A DNA stretch of 64,000 nt from Adiantum capillus-veneris. Lineage: Eukaryota; Streptophyta; Polypodiopsida; Polypodiales; Pteridaceae. Location: NCBI GenBank assembly GCA_014529385.2, contig CM043966.1, positions 90,626,587 through 90,690,586 of the forward strand, read 5' to 3'. Positions 43,327 to 54,699 of the stretch are shown here, piece after piece. The notes below the pieces were generated by a model that saw only the letters and a list, made by a program, of their open reading frames with translations, did no database searches and was not told the origin of the DNA. Both the position numbers and the translations under genes were made by a program. The stretch's first letter is position 1. Each line of letters begins with the position of its first letter.

Positions 43327-44329
43327 CACCACAGTTCACTCGTACCCATTACAATATTGTTAAACATGTAAAGTGGACACTGATATTGGGGAAGATTCTT
43401 CTTATATGGATGTACTACCTGGGATGACTGAGTCGGACAATGTGGATTGGGTCCACTTAGCAACAACCATAGACACTTGGAGAAACAGGGGGATGACCTG
43501 GGTAACACATGAGGGGGATGAAATGCCACCACTCATACCCTTAAATATGCTAGAAGCAATGCATATAGCTTTTGATGACCTACAAGATGAAGGCTTGATT
43601 GGAACTGGAACCAGTAGCGTCTCACAAGACTATAGCCCACATGATTTGGGGTCAGAATCATCAATTGACATTGACTCTGAGGACGAAGAATCTAAGTTAA
43701 ATTTTAGTGCAAATGTGGGGATAAACCATTCAGGGCCTAGTGGTACCCTAGATGACAATCTATCCAAGGGAGCAGAAGACACAAGTAGCGATTCATCTAG
43801 TGACTCTTCACGAGATATCGACCGTAATAAAAAATTAGACAAGAAGAGTAAAAGAAATAAGAGGCAACGATATCGAGAAAATGTGTGTGCTAGAATAAAT
43901 GAAAAGAAATCTACCTCAAAATGGATTAATCATATAGGGGCATGTGATGCTCATCGGAAGTTGGTAGATAATTGGGGTGAATACCTTCAAAGTGTTATGT
44001 GGTGTAGCTCACAACCATTAACATCGCACAACTAGAGGCTATAGAGAAGCCAAAGTTGAGCCATACCATAAGTAGACGACAAAATCAAGAGTTAGCTCAA
44101 GAACAAAAGGAATCAAAAGTGAAATCATAGTCCACAGAACAACAGGACCCCACAGACTAACACCCTGCACCTGAACATTTCAAATCCTACACCATAGAGG
44201 AACGTAAGGTTGTGTATACAGAGGTTCAAAGAAAACCTATCGATGGAAGAAATGGAGTTTATGACGGTCCAACCATAGTTAAGGAAATAGAGTTAGCAGA
44301 CTCTAGAGAAGAGTCTAAACCTGTTTTCA
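43327..44329 (+). pseudogene. H3 relic: protease-RT linker
   Basis: An acidic then basic linker, open at 43373-44035 (IDIDSEDEESKLNF, KKSKRNKRQRYREN), followed by stop-rich sequence with recognisable pieces such as VYDGPTIV and LADSREES. It matches the position and composition of the charged linker in element A. Confidence 0.6.
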
Positions 44330-45285
44330 TTGCCTAAGATCTGACAGAGACTGAGGAGTGTGTACTTAAATAACTTCTCAAGGAATTCAGGGATATATTT
44401 GCTTGGACATATCATGATATGAAAGGTGTTCCACTTCCCATGGTGCAACACACAATCCCCATGAATAGCATGTCTAAACCAATTTAGCAACGACTCTACC
44501 CAATGATCCTAAATATGCAAAGATTGTTCAAGAAGAGATTGAAAAGATTGTGACCAATTCATATACCCTATTGAGCACTTAGAATGGGTGTCTCCAGTAG
44601 TGATTGTGCCAAAAAAGAATGGGAAACTCAGAGTGTGCATGGATCTCAAGAAGGTCAATGCGGCCACTAGGAGGGACCATTACCCCTTTCCATATTCAGA
44701 ACATGTGGTTGAAAGAGTTGCAGGGAAGGAAGATTATAGCTTTTTAGATGGGTACTCTGGCTACAATTAATTCACAATTGCACTAGAGAACCAAGCTAAA
44801 ACAACCTTTATAACTAAATTTGGAGTGCTCGCATTTTGTGTTATGGCTTTTGGCTTAACCAATCCCCTGCTACCTTTCAAAGATTAATAAACACCGCTTT
44901 TAGAGAATATTTAATGGACTTTTGTGAAGCTTTCTTAGATGACCTTTGTGTTTATTTCTCTTGGAAAGAACATCTATCATACTTACGAAAAGTGTTTGAG
45001 AAGTGTAGATTGTATCGCATCTCCTTAAACCCTTTCAAGTGCCAATTTTGGGTTAAACATGGAGTCATTTTAGGGCATATAGTGTCCAAAAATGGGATTT
45101 ACACAAATGAGAGCAAAATTAAAGCCATTGCTAAATTGCCACCACCTACAAACTATAAAGGAGTTCAAAGGTTCATGGGCCATGTTGGTTATTATCGACA
45201 GTTTATTTTAAACTTTGCCGAGATAGCTCGTCCTTTGTACAAGCTTCGTATTGAGTTCCACTGGACCGCGGAGTGTGACCATGCG
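44330..45285 (+). pseudogene. pol: H3 relic: reverse transcriptase, 5' part
   Basis: Pieces in several frames: the FAWTYHDMKGV entry motif, VSPVVIVPKKNGKLRVCMDLKK (44588-44653), FLDGYSGYN (TAA at 44768), ATFQRLINTAFREY, catalytic FLDDLCV near 44934, FMGHVGYYRQFIL, and FHWTAECDHA at the end. It stops at 45285 where element S is inserted, and RNase H resumes near 50919. Confidence 0.85.
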
Positions 45286-46672
45286 GAGTGGCATAAAATG
45301 GTAACCATCTTTTTGTAACATTTTTCAGCCTACTCAACGTCCTCTTCCTCATATGTGTATATATTTTTCTACGCTATTAAGTTATCTAAAGTAAATTCCC
45401 CCTCTTCGTTTAATCTTTGTGGCGACACATACATTGTACTCTTCCCAAAAATGTCACCTTAGTCATATATTTATATTACCACCCTTTTCTTTTTTGCTTT
45501 GTAAATAAAAGTAAGCATACAATAACCAACTATCTACCCCCAAACTTTCTTACCTCTTGTGAATTAGTAGTAGAAAAATAATATATCCATCTTCCATCCC
45601 ATATAGATAAATTACCATGGAAAATCAACTCTCCACTTGTCTTTACCAAAGATTATGGTCCATCTCTACAAGTCTTCTATGCCCCCTACATAGGTGGCCC
45701 AATATCTCTTAAGAATATACATATAGTTTTTCTCCTTTAAAAAAGACTCAAATTGTATATTCTTTTCACAAGAAATAATATTGGGCCCTCCTCTATTTGT
45801 TCAAGCATCATACCCTTTTGAAAAAGCATGATTCCCCTAGGATGCATACAAGCAAAGGGCCCATACAAGAAGACTTGCAAGCAAAAGGTTCCCTAGCCTA
45901 GTGTGGACCTTCCAAACCGAATTATTTGGTGCATGGGCATAAAGAATAGTCCAAATTCATATCAAACATGTTGAGAAGGTCAAATTTGCCTTTTGAAGCA
46001 TGTCATTCCGAGCTACAGGTAAAAAGTTATGGTCAAAATAGTGTAAATCTGTCAGATTCGCAGCAAAAGGGAACTGTAAATCAAGTAAATCAAGAGGGTG
46101 AGATCTTATTTTTTCCCTACTCATCTTCTAGAAGAGCAATGAGTGTTCAAGGTCACTTGCATGTGATGGGACCAACCTAAAGATGCTTTCTAAATGCCAA
46201 GACAGACAAGTTGAGATACCCAGCAGGAGCCACCCGTAGGGCCTCGTGGTGGGGCCCACCTACATTATGCACCCCTATGGATCCTTCACGGTCTAAAATG
46301 ATATTTTTGGTGAATAAATAGTCCCTTTTATGTCCAATATTCAATGAGTGGTCAAAGGACACTTAATTAGGGCTAATCACTCACCCTAATTAAGTGTAGC
46401 ATAATCCCACTCCTACACAACTATAAATAGCCCCCCTTGGAGAGACTCAAGGACACACACCTAGATTTTCAACTTCATGTTGTTTCTTGATCAATAGTAG
46501 AGAAAACCCCAACTCTCCCTCTTTCACATCCTCCCTCCTAACCCTCCTCTTTGGAGGAAGTGCAACTCTATCCTCCACTCTTTCTATTCTACAATCTCTT
46601 ACTCCATCAACCAAATAAATCATTTGTAGCACCCCAATAACTTGTAAATACATCATGATCTCTCTCATGGTT
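45286..46672 (+). repeat. Element S 5' LTR (3' truncated)
   Basis: 1,387-bp direct repeat of 48864-50251 with scattered substitutions. It has a TATA box (TATAAATA, 46422-46429) and, just upstream of it, a perfect 13-bp inverted repeat (46360-46372 with 46384-46396). It ends abruptly in coding sequence. Confidence 0.88.
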
Positions 46673-47608
46673 TGAATACAAGAATTTAAATACACTTTCC
46701 TTGTAGAAGATAGCACAAGAGCAGGACTTGCAGACATTCTCACCTACAAAGTGAGAGAAAGGGAAGGATCACGACTACAAAGAGAGGAAGGCTCAAAACA
46801 GTTCAAAGTGAAGGAGATTGATAATGCCCATACTTTATGCTTTGACGGAGCTTATCAACGCCAACAAGACAAAGCAGCAGGGGGGATCATCATTTTGACC
46901 CCACAAAAGGAGATAATGGTTAGAAAAGGTATCACTCTACCCAATGTTCACTCTAACAATGAGGCTGAGTATGCTGCTCTAACCCTTGGGTTAGAAGAAT
47001 GCAAAGAATTAGGCATACAAAGACTTATTATAAAAGGTGATTCTTTGCTAGTGGTTAGACAAATCCAAGGGACTTGGAGGTGCAAGAATCGTACATTGTT
47101 TGAGTGGCTTAGTAGTGTAAGAGCTTTGATGAAGGGTTTTAAAGCAACACAGGTACAACACATTGTGAGAACTCATAACAAGGAAGCAGACTTACTTGCA
47201 AATGAAAAGCTTCAAATGGCGGTAGGAGGTGTGAAACTATATGAACCCAAATATCAAGGTCAAGAGGAGCTAAAAGACATTATCTTCTTTCTACAAGCAG
47301 GTGAGTGTCCCAAACACTTAGACAAGGTGCAAAGACATAGACTAGTTAAGAAGGCCACACCTTACCAGTTGATCGGGGATGATTTATATCACAAAGGGAA
47401 AGATTTGGTCTTGAGGAGAGTACCAGGTGTGCAAGAGATAGAGAAAATTCTTCTTTCATGTCATGATGATGTCTGTGGTGGTCACTTTTCTCAAGATATT
47501 ACAAGTAGGAAGATTTTACAAGCAAGGTTTATTTGGCCGAGCTTACATCGTGATGTCCAATATTGGTGTAAGGCATGTAAGCCATGCCAAATTGCTGGGG
47601 ATAGATGA
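46673..47608 (+). CDS. pol: Element S additional RNase H and integrase zinc finger
   Basis: Starts with the C-terminal end of pol RNase H (TFLVEDSTRAGLADILTYK). Then comes a second, archaeal-type RNase H: LCFDGAYQ (Asp), NNEAEYAALTLGLEECKELG (Glu), IKGDSLLVVRQ (Asp) and THNKEADLLAN (last Asp). This extra domain is the hallmark of the Tat/Ogre branch. The integrase zinc finger follows (CHDDVCGGHFSQD ... CKACKPC). A TGA at 47606-47608 interrupts the frame, which continues open afterwards. The listed ATG (46751) is internal to the old polyprotein. Confidence 0.88.
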
Positions 47609-48688
47609 CTAACATATGAGCCTCGAGTCCCAATAATATCTTATGGCCCTTTTGAAAAGTGGGGTGTGGATGCAATAGGTCCCCTACCTCGTACTTCTAC
47701 AGGGAAGGTTTTCATCATCATGGGTGTTGACTACATGACACGATGGGCGGAAGCAACAAGCACAACCCGAATCACAGCTAAAGAGGTATCAAAGTTTATT
47801 TTTGACCATATTTGTAGTAGGTTCGGAACACCCCTAGAAATCTTATCAGATCGAGGCCCGGGTTTTAGGGATGACCTTCTGAATGATCTCTTGAGGAGGT
47901 TAAAAGTGAAACACCTGCATTCCACACCCTACTATCCTCAATGCAATGGATTGGTGGAAAAAGTGAATGGAATGATATATAAGATCATTTCTAAGCAGGT
48001 TGTGGACCGGCCTAATGATTGGGATCGCCATTTGACGGCTGCTCTTTGGGCGTATAGGAAATATTTCAAGGTATCTACCCAATTCACCCCTTTTCATCTA
48101 GTTTATGGACAGGAGGCAATTCTCCCCATTGAGGTAGAGCTCTCAAGCTTGCGCGTTCTTGCAAGAGTGGCAAAAAAACCAAAAGAGGTTCTACATGAAA
48201 GGATCTTAGATCTCCAACGAATTGAGCTAGATAGAGAAGAGTCCATTGATCACTACATCACCAAAGCGACAAGCCAAAGGGACAAAATCAACAAGAAGCT
48301 CAAGGGGAAAGGATTGAAGGAAGGTATGTTGGTTCTTCGCTATGATAACCTACTTGATACTCGACTTGACAAAAAGTTTTTGCAAAGATGGGAGGGACCT
48401 TTCATGATAAAAACAAAGTTTGGGAATGGTAGTTACAGATTAGTAGATTTATCAGGAAAACTCCACAAGACCAGAGTCAATGGATGGAGATTAAAGCTCT
48501 ACTTTCAACGTATCAATCCGTTGATAGGAAGTCATCTACCTACATTGTCTAAGCTCCAAATTGGCATGGCTCCCTTCGGCTTGGCAAATGCTCCACCTAT
48601 TTTTAAAGCTTTGATGTGCAAAGAAGAACCAGCCTTGGAATCTGAACATACCCAAGGCAGCCCTCCCATCTCCGATTTATGGGATTGA
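47609..48688 (+). CDS. pol: Element S integrase core and C-terminal domain
   Basis: Same frame as the upstream RNase H after a single TGA. Motifs: WGVDAIGPLPRTS (first Asp), ILSDRGPGF (second Asp), NGLVEKVNGMI (Glu), then ALWAYRKYFKVSTQFTPFHL and the GPF module RWEGPFMIKTKFGNGSYRL with HKTRVNGWRLKLYF at the end. The last residues (MAPFGLANAPPIFKAL) resemble a piece of RT block fused at the tail; this may be chance or a small rearrangement. Confidence 0.88.
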   Translation, partial: LTYEPRVPIISYGPFEKWGVDAIGPLPRTSTGKVFIIMGVDYMTRWAEATSTTRITAKEVSKFIFDHICSRFGTPLEILSDRGPGFRDDLLNDLLRRLKVKHLHSTPYYPQCNGLVEKVNGMIYKIISKQVVDRPNDWDRHLTAALWAYRKYFKVSTQFTPFHLVYGQEAILPIEVELSSLRVLARVAKKPKEVLHERILDLQRIELDREESIDHYITKATSQRDKINKKLKGKGLKEGMLVLRYDNLLDTRLDKKFLQRWEGPFMIKTKFGNGSYRLVDLSGKLHKTRVNGWRLKLYFQRINPLIGSHLPTLSKLQIGMAPFGLANAPPIFKALMCKEEPALESEHTQGSPPISDLWD

Positions 48689-48845
48689 GGTAATGAAAAG
48701 CAGGTCTAATTGAGTAAAAGAGTGCATGACACTCCTCCTATTGAAAAAAAAAAAAAGTAGAAAAGGAAAAATGACCAAAAAATGAGAAAAAAAAAGAAGA
48801 AAAAGAAGCAACACTGTCCTCCTAAAGATATGAATATCTCTAGGC

Positions 48846-48856
48846 TTGGGGGAGGG
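48846..48856 (+). promoter_or_regulatory. Element S polypurine tract
   Basis: CTTGGGGGAGGGC just before the right LTR repeat begins. It is preceded by a long A-rich low-complexity stretch (48744-48812), as is common at the 3' end of Tat-like elements. Confidence 0.65.
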
Positions 48857-48863
48857 CTAATAT

Positions 48864-50918
48864 GAGTGGCATAAAATGGTAACCATCTTTTTGCAACATT
48901 TTTCAGCCTACTCAACGTCCTCTTCCGTATATGTGTATATATTTTTCTACGCTATTAAGTTATCTAGAGTAAATTCCCCCTCTTCGTTTAACCTTTGTGG
49001 CGACACATACATTGTACTCTTCCCAAAAATGTCACCTTAGTCATATATTTATATTACTACCCTTTTCTTTTTTGCTTTGTAAATAAAAGTAAGCATACAA
49101 TAACCAACTATCTACCCCCAAACTTTCTTACCTCTTGTGAATTAGTAGTAGAAAAATAATATATCCATATTCCATCCCGTATAGATAAATTACCATGGAA
49201 AATCAACTCTCCACTTGTCTTTACCAAAGATTATGGTCCATCTCTACAAGTCTTCTATGCCTCCTACATAGGTGGCCCAATATCTCTTAAGAATATACAT
49301 ATAGATTTTCTCCTTTCAAAAAGACTCAAATTGTATATTCTTTTCACAAGAAAATAATATTGGGCCCTCCTCTATTTGTTTAAGCATCATACCCTTTTGA
49401 AAAAGCATGATTCCCCTTGGATGCATACAAGTAAAGGGCCCATACAAGAAGACTTGCAAGCAAAAGGTTCCCTAGCCTAGTGTGGACCTTCCAAACCGAA
49501 TACCTTGGTGCATGGACGTGAAGAGTAGTCCAAATTCATATCAAACATGTTGAGTAGGTCAAATTTGACTTTTGAAGCATGTCATTCCGAGCTACAGGTA
49601 AAAAGTTATGGTCAAAATAGTGTAAATCTGTCAGATTCGCAGCAAAAGGGAACTGTAAATCAAGTAAATCAAGAGGGTGAGATCTTATTTTTCCCCTACT
49701 CATCTTCTAGAAGAGCAATGAGTGTTCAAGGTCACTTGCATGTGATGGGACCAACCTAAAGATGCTTTCTAAATGTCAAGACAGACAAGTTGAGATACCC
49801 CGCAGGAGCCACCCGTAGGGCCTCATTGTGGGGCCCACCTACATTATGAACCCCTATGGAGCCTTCACGGTCTAAAATGATATTTTTGGTGAATAAATAG
49901 TCCCTTTTATGTCCAATATTCAATGAGTGGTCAAAGGACACCTAATTAGGGCTAATCACTCACCCTAATTAAGTGTAGCATAATCCCACTCCTACACAAC
50001 TATAAATAGCCCCCCTTGGAGAGACTCAAGGACACACACCTAGATTTTCAACTTCATGTTGTTTCTTGATCAATAGTAGAGAAAACCCCAACTCTCCCTC
50101 TTTCACATCCTCCCTCCTAACCCTCCTCTTTGGAGGAAGTGCAACTCTATCCTCCACTCTTTCTATTCTACAATCTCTTACTCCATCAACCCAATAAATC
50201 ATTTGTAGAACCTCAATAACTTGTAAATACATCATGATCTCTCTCATGGTTATGTAATGATCATTAAATCATCTTCAAAAACTTTCAAGTGTCGCAATTC
50301 GTGATGGTTAGCCAACGTCTGTCCTCCCCTTAAAAGGTGTGCGAGAAATCAAGTAAGTGTTCTATTCTCAATTTACCATTGGTTTGTTTCTCCACACTTA
50401 TTCAATTGGTCTAAAGAAATTTCTCACTCCAACTCTCTTTTGCTTCATTACATATGCATGTGGCTACCTCTCATGGTGATTTTTTATTTGTGTCACGACA
50501 TTGCATAGATGGGGATGAGCTCTCTATGCAAAGTGTGTTAGTTTGATGTAAGTGATTCTCTTGTTTGTTTGAGAGGCAAGTCTTGTGCGCATGATTTTTT
50601 GATGAGTGCTTGAGAGAGGAGGAGTTTGGATGTATTATGGGTATTCTTATGGGGAGAAGGTGAATGCTATTCCACAAATTGCATATTTCATTTGATGCAC
50701 GGCATTGGGTCGCATAATCGTTGATGGTGTTCAAGTGTCCAAAGTGTATATAGAGTAAGGGGGTTTTCAAAGTGTGTTGCTTGAGTGGGTGAGTGCAAGT
50801 GTTATTTTTATTGGTTTCCTTCTCCACTCCCAAAAGAAGGTTGTGCCCCAAGTAGTGTGCGTACCTCTTTACGAACATTTTGTGAGGGTAGGCCCATTGG
50901 TTTGGGTTTAGAGGCCCC
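48864..50918 (+). repeat. Element S 3' LTR
   Basis: The first 1,388 bp match the 5' LTR; the remaining roughly 667 bp have no partner but fill the gap to the H3 RNase H. The TATA box is at 50001-50008. The right edge is inferred only from where H3 coding resumes. Confidence 0.7.
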
Positions 50919-51430
50919 ATTTCAAAAAGCTCGCCCTCAATGCTTATGAGTCATTGAAAAATACCTTGACAAGTCCTATTCTACGAGTGCCCAATTGAAA
51001 TATAGTTTTCCATGTGCATATTGATGCATCGAACTTTGCTATTGGGTGTGTTCTAGATCAACCAAGAGAACATAAATTGGACTACCCCATTAGCTTTGCA
51101 AGTCATTAGTTGAATGATGCCTAGAGAAACTACACCACTACAGAGCAAGAAGGTTTAGCTATGATTTACGTAGTGAAGAAATTTTGCTACTACCTTCTTG
51201 CCAACAAGTTTGTTTTCTATGTGGATCATCAAGCCTTGTTGTATCTAGTAAATGAACCTTGTTCCACGGGAAGAATTACACAATGGTTGTTAATTCTCCT
51301 TGAGTTTGATTTTACCGTTGTGGTGAGACCTGGTAAAAGACATGTTGTGGCGGATCATTTGTCTCACATACCCAATGGTGAAGCCTCTACTAGAGTCGAT
51401 GATGAATTGCCTGATACTCCTTATTTCTAG
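50919..51430 (+). pseudogene. H3 relic: RNase H
   Basis: Resumes the H3 pol interrupted at 45285: HFKKLALNAYESLKN, FHVHIDASNFAIGCVLDQ, NYTTTEQEGLAMIYVVKKFCYYLL, FYVDHQALLYLV and VVADHLSHIPNGE. The main open part is 51161-51430. Stops upstream break it (TGA near 50996, TAG near 51108, TAG near 51121). Confidence 0.85.
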
Positions 51431-52388
51431 TCAAGACCATGCCTGAATGGAGTGAGAAGATTGTGAACTTTCTACTTAATGGTTTTCTAGCCAAAGAGCT
51501 TCGTAGGATATAGCTCAAAAAATTTTAGAAGAATGTGAACCTTATTCTCTTATTGCAGGAACTCTCTACAGGCTAGGGAAGGATGATATTCTTAGACATT
51601 GTGCCCGTGAGGATGAGTATTTGTACATGCTGTAAGAAGCCCACATGGGTATAGTCGGAGGACATTTCTCAGGGGAATTAACATCTAGAAAGGTGTTGCA
51701 ATCAGGCTATTGGTGGCCTACCTTATTCAAGGATGCCTCACTTTTTTGCAAAAGGATGTGATGAATGCCAACATTCCACAATCACACAATGAAAGGATAA
51801 GATGCCCTTACATCCTGTTAAAGTGACTCAACCATTTGAAAACTGGGGTTTGGACTTTGTAGGCCCAATTAATCTGGCAGCTCGTATCACTCAATCTCAA
51901 TATATTATTGTTGTCACTGACTATGTGACAAAGTGGGCGGAAGCCAAGGTGGGTGGAAGCCAAGGCAACACGTAAGGCTGATGCAAGGTCAACTGCCAAG
52001 TTTCTCTTTGAGAACATTATTACAAGATTTGGTTGTCCCTTTGAGATTGTGAGTTACAATGGCACTCATTTTATAAATGGAGTGATAAAGAACTCACTAC
52101 CAACTTCATGATAGCTCATCATAAGTCAGTACCTTATTATCCACAAGAAAATGGCCAAGCTAAGAGTACCAACAAGACCTTAATCTCTATCTTGACCAAA
52201 ATGCTGGAAGCTCATCGTACAGATTGGGATTGAAATCTTACATCAACTCTATGGGCTTATCTTACTTCTTACAAAGTGACTATTAATTGTACACCATTCA
52301 AAATGGTATATGGCCAAGAAGCAGTTATGCCATGGGAGTTTGTAATTCCTAGTTTGCACGTAGCTTCACAAGAAGGTTAGGATGGTAA
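51431..52388 (+). pseudogene. H3 relic: integrase, 5' part
   Basis: Fragments in different frames: PEWSEKIVNFLL, HMGIVGGHFSGELTSRKVLQ with WWPTLF (one zinc finger only, unlike element A), FENWGLDFVGPI (first Asp), YYPQENGQAKSTNK (the catalytic Glu is Lys here), STLWAYLTSYKVT and MVYGQEAVMPWEFVIPSL. A 16-bp tandem duplication at 51933-51964 shifts the frame. It is split at 52388 by the TRIM-like element and continues at 54196. Confidence 0.82.
52384..52388. repeat. TRIM target-site duplication, left (GGTAA)
   Basis: Identical to 54196-54200. Confidence 0.9.
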
Positions 52389-52608
52389 TGTAGAGCTTGC
52401 GAGAAGCGTATTGAGTCTCTCATGAACATGGTTAGCTATGGAGAGGAGGAGGTGCAGAGAGAGGATAGTAAGAGTGAGGAAGAGAAGATGGAGAGCACAT
52501 GTTAATGCCAAAAGATAAGAGAGTTTTCTTTAGGTTATTTAGGCCTTTAAATAGCCTTTACAAGCAGTTCACACTTACAAGGCCATCCAAGTTGGGCTGA
52601 TTGCAACA
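52389..52608 (-). repeat. TRIM-like element, 3' LTR (220 bp)
   Basis: TGTAGAGCTTGCGAGAAGC ... TTGCAACA, repeated at 53963-54195. Confidence 0.9.
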
Positions 52609-53948
52609 ATCACCCAAGTTTCAACCAAACTTGGTAAGGCTATCACTTATGCCCCCTAAAATTGGCTCATCACCCTCATGACACAAAGAGTTTTAGGTTT
52701 TCTCACAACCAAGGGTTTTAGGTGTACCCATAAACTGGTGCTTCTAGCGAGCTACCAGTTCACAAATGGAGTTTTTGGTTTAATTTCAAACCTTGGGTTT
52801 AAGGTTTACCCAATAACCCATGAGAGGTAACAACATAACACAAAGTCACGGGGTCCATGGGGAAGGTCTTACCTCCGGTGTTAATGTACCTACCGGGGCA
52901 GTGTCTAATCCCCTTACAAAACATCATGTCCACAAAAATATGGCTTCACTGTTACAAAAAATGTGTCATCACACATACACATCATCAGGTCAAATTCATC
53001 ATATGTGCCAAGAATTGTATACATCGTTGTTTATTATCATATGTCACTGTCTTCATCCACATTGGTGATTCATACTTTTTTTTTTGGCATATCATATACA
53101 TCAATTATCACGTGCTTGCCTCCTTTGTGTGAGCATTCTCTTAGATAAAATGAGGCCATTATTTGGAAACAAAAGACTTTATTTTGAAAAATAAAAGAAC
53201 CTTCGATCACTTCTGCATAAAAGAAAATTGTGGACGTGGGGGGTTGTCTATGCGGATTTGACTGACACCACTGTTGACGTGTGTTGGATAGCATTCTCTA
53301 TCCCCGCTGCACTCTATGCCACTGTTTTGGCACTGTTGCAAGTGTTGCAAGTGGTGCAGCAGGCTGGCTCATATGGTGGGATGGCTTTTTCTTGCCGCTG
53401 TCGGCGGGCACACTGGTGGTTGGTGCTGGCTTAGCCTTTAGGGGTGATGTTGGCTGCCTGATGGCCGGTGGAGCTAAGCTCTCGGCTACCTTCCAACTTA
53501 CCTTGAGCTACCTTGGGGTGGGCGCTGCTCTATCCGCACACAATTCTTTCGGCTTTTGAGCTGCCGGTTGCAAATGGCTAGGCGGCCCTCTCTGGTGGCG
53601 CTACAATTGTGGTTGGCTATCTCTTGATATGCCACCCCCTTGGGCAGCCCTTCTTGCGTGCCTTTAGCCGGTTGACTCCCAGCCTTTGCTGCCGGTAGAG
53701 CTCTTGGTTGTGGGTACTCCTCCTACCTGTTGTTGTTGTCAATGCAGGAGTCGGGCGACCTCTACCTTAATGTTTGTAATGCTCTTGTGCTACTAGACTC
53801 TTGCTGCTCAATACCTTGGGCGACTTTGATTCCTATTTTGGCTGCCTCTTTTCGCCCTCTGTGGCTATTCACCACTCTTCTCTATTGCAAGACTCCTTCT
53901 CCAAGCCTCTAATTCACAGCTCCAATCTTCCCAAAAAGGTTGACCAAG

Positions 53949-53960
53949 GCTTTGATACTA
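53949..53960 (-). promoter_or_regulatory. TRIM-like element primer-binding site (decayed)
   Basis: The minus strand reads TAGTATCAAAGC two bases after the LTR. It matches TGGTATCAGAGC, the complement of initiator tRNA-Met, except for two G-to-A changes. Confidence 0.7.
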
Positions 53961-53962
53961 GT

Positions 53963-54195
53963 TGTAGATATTGCGAGAAGCGTATTGAGTCTCTCACAGA
54001 CATGGCTAGCTATGGAGAGGAGGAAGTGCAAAGAGAGGATAGTAAGCGAGAGGAAGAGAAGATGGAGAGCACACGTTAATGCCAAAAGATAAGCGAGTTT
54101 GATTTAGGTTATTTAGGCCTTTAAATAGCCTTTACAAGCAATTCACACTTACAAGGCCGTCCAAGTTGGGTTGACTCCAAGGGCTGACTCCAACA
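53963..54195 (-). repeat. TRIM-like element, 5' LTR (233 bp)
   Basis: TGTAGATATTGCGAGAAGC ... CTCCAACA; longer than its partner by a small internal duplication near the end (TTGACTCCAAGGGCTGACTC). Confidence 0.9.
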
Positions 54196-54200
54196 GGTAA
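54196..54200. repeat. TRIM target-site duplication, right (GGTAA)
   Basis: Identical to 52384-52388; the first bases of the resumed H3 integrase. Confidence 0.9.
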
Positions 54201-54600
54201 CCCTTTAGTTGAGTGCTTATAGATCCTTAAGAGGTTAGATGAAAAAAGGCAATTGGCTGTGCAAAACGCACTTGTGGAGAAAGATAGAAGGAAGAAATGG
54301 TTTGACCGTCATCTAAAGAATAAAGATATCAATGTTGGTGATAAATTCCTTATGTATGGAGTGCGTAACGAAAAGAAAAAGTTGAAATATGCGAGAAAAG
54401 GACCATATGGAGTATGTGAAATCACCCCACAAGGAACCATTAGTGTGGAGACTCTTGATGGAGTCGAAACCATCAGATTCCTCAATGGTAGAAAATTTAA
54501 AAGATACGTTCCATCCATCAAAAAAAGGAGATACGTTCCATCCATCAAAAAAAGGCAGCAAGGAACAAACAGAATTGAAGAAGATACAAGCTCAAGCTGA
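54196..54600 (+). pseudogene. H3 relic: integrase C-terminal domain
   Basis: Continues the interrupted integrase: RRKKWFDRHLKNKDINVGDKFL, then ARKGPYGVCEITPQGTISV (the GPY module) and FLNGRKFKRYVPS. A 27-bp in-frame tandem duplication at 54502-54555 repeats RYVPSIKKR. The frame continues into a basic helix rich in Gln/Ala/Lys (QAQAEAKRA in an adjacent frame), like the integrase-to-second-protease junction of element A. Confidence 0.85.
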
Positions 54601-54699
54601 GGCTAAAAGAGCGACAACAATGCATAAGATGCCAACAAGAGGCCAACCTTGGAGTTACATATGCATTCCACGTTGAAACAGAGGATGACTGGTTGGACT

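Larger units (their letters stand above)
45286..50918 (+). mobile_element. Element S: deleted Tat-like Ty3/gypsy element nested in H3
   Basis: Two direct repeats (45286-46672 and 48864-50251) bracket an internal region that starts in the RNase H end and runs through an additional RNase H and integrase to a PPT. Gag, protease and RT are missing. The left LTR breaks off at 46672 straight into pol, so one deletion removed the rest of that LTR, the PBS and all 5' genes. The right LTR therefore probably extends past the shared part to about 50918, where the H3 RNase H resumes. I could not settle the exact outer edges or find a clean target duplication. Confidence 0.75.
52389..54195 (-). mobile_element. 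TRIM/LARD-like non-autonomous LTR element in the H3 integrase
   Basis: 1.8-kb insertion with 220- and 233-bp LTRs that start TGTAGA and end CAACA, and a perfect target duplication GGTAA (52384-52388 and 54196-54200). The PBS-like sequence next to the high-coordinate LTR sets minus orientation. The interior (52609-53948) has no gag or pol motif and is fairly GC-rich at 53400-53720. Excising the element rejoins the integrase frame (GGT AAC CCT). It must have moved with enzymes of other elements. Confidence 0.9.

Noticed and set aside
45281-50925. A 5-bp target duplication for element S
   Set aside because: Candidates around 45278-45288 and 50915-50925 (ACCAT versus CCCAT) do not match exactly, and the LTR edges are uncertain.
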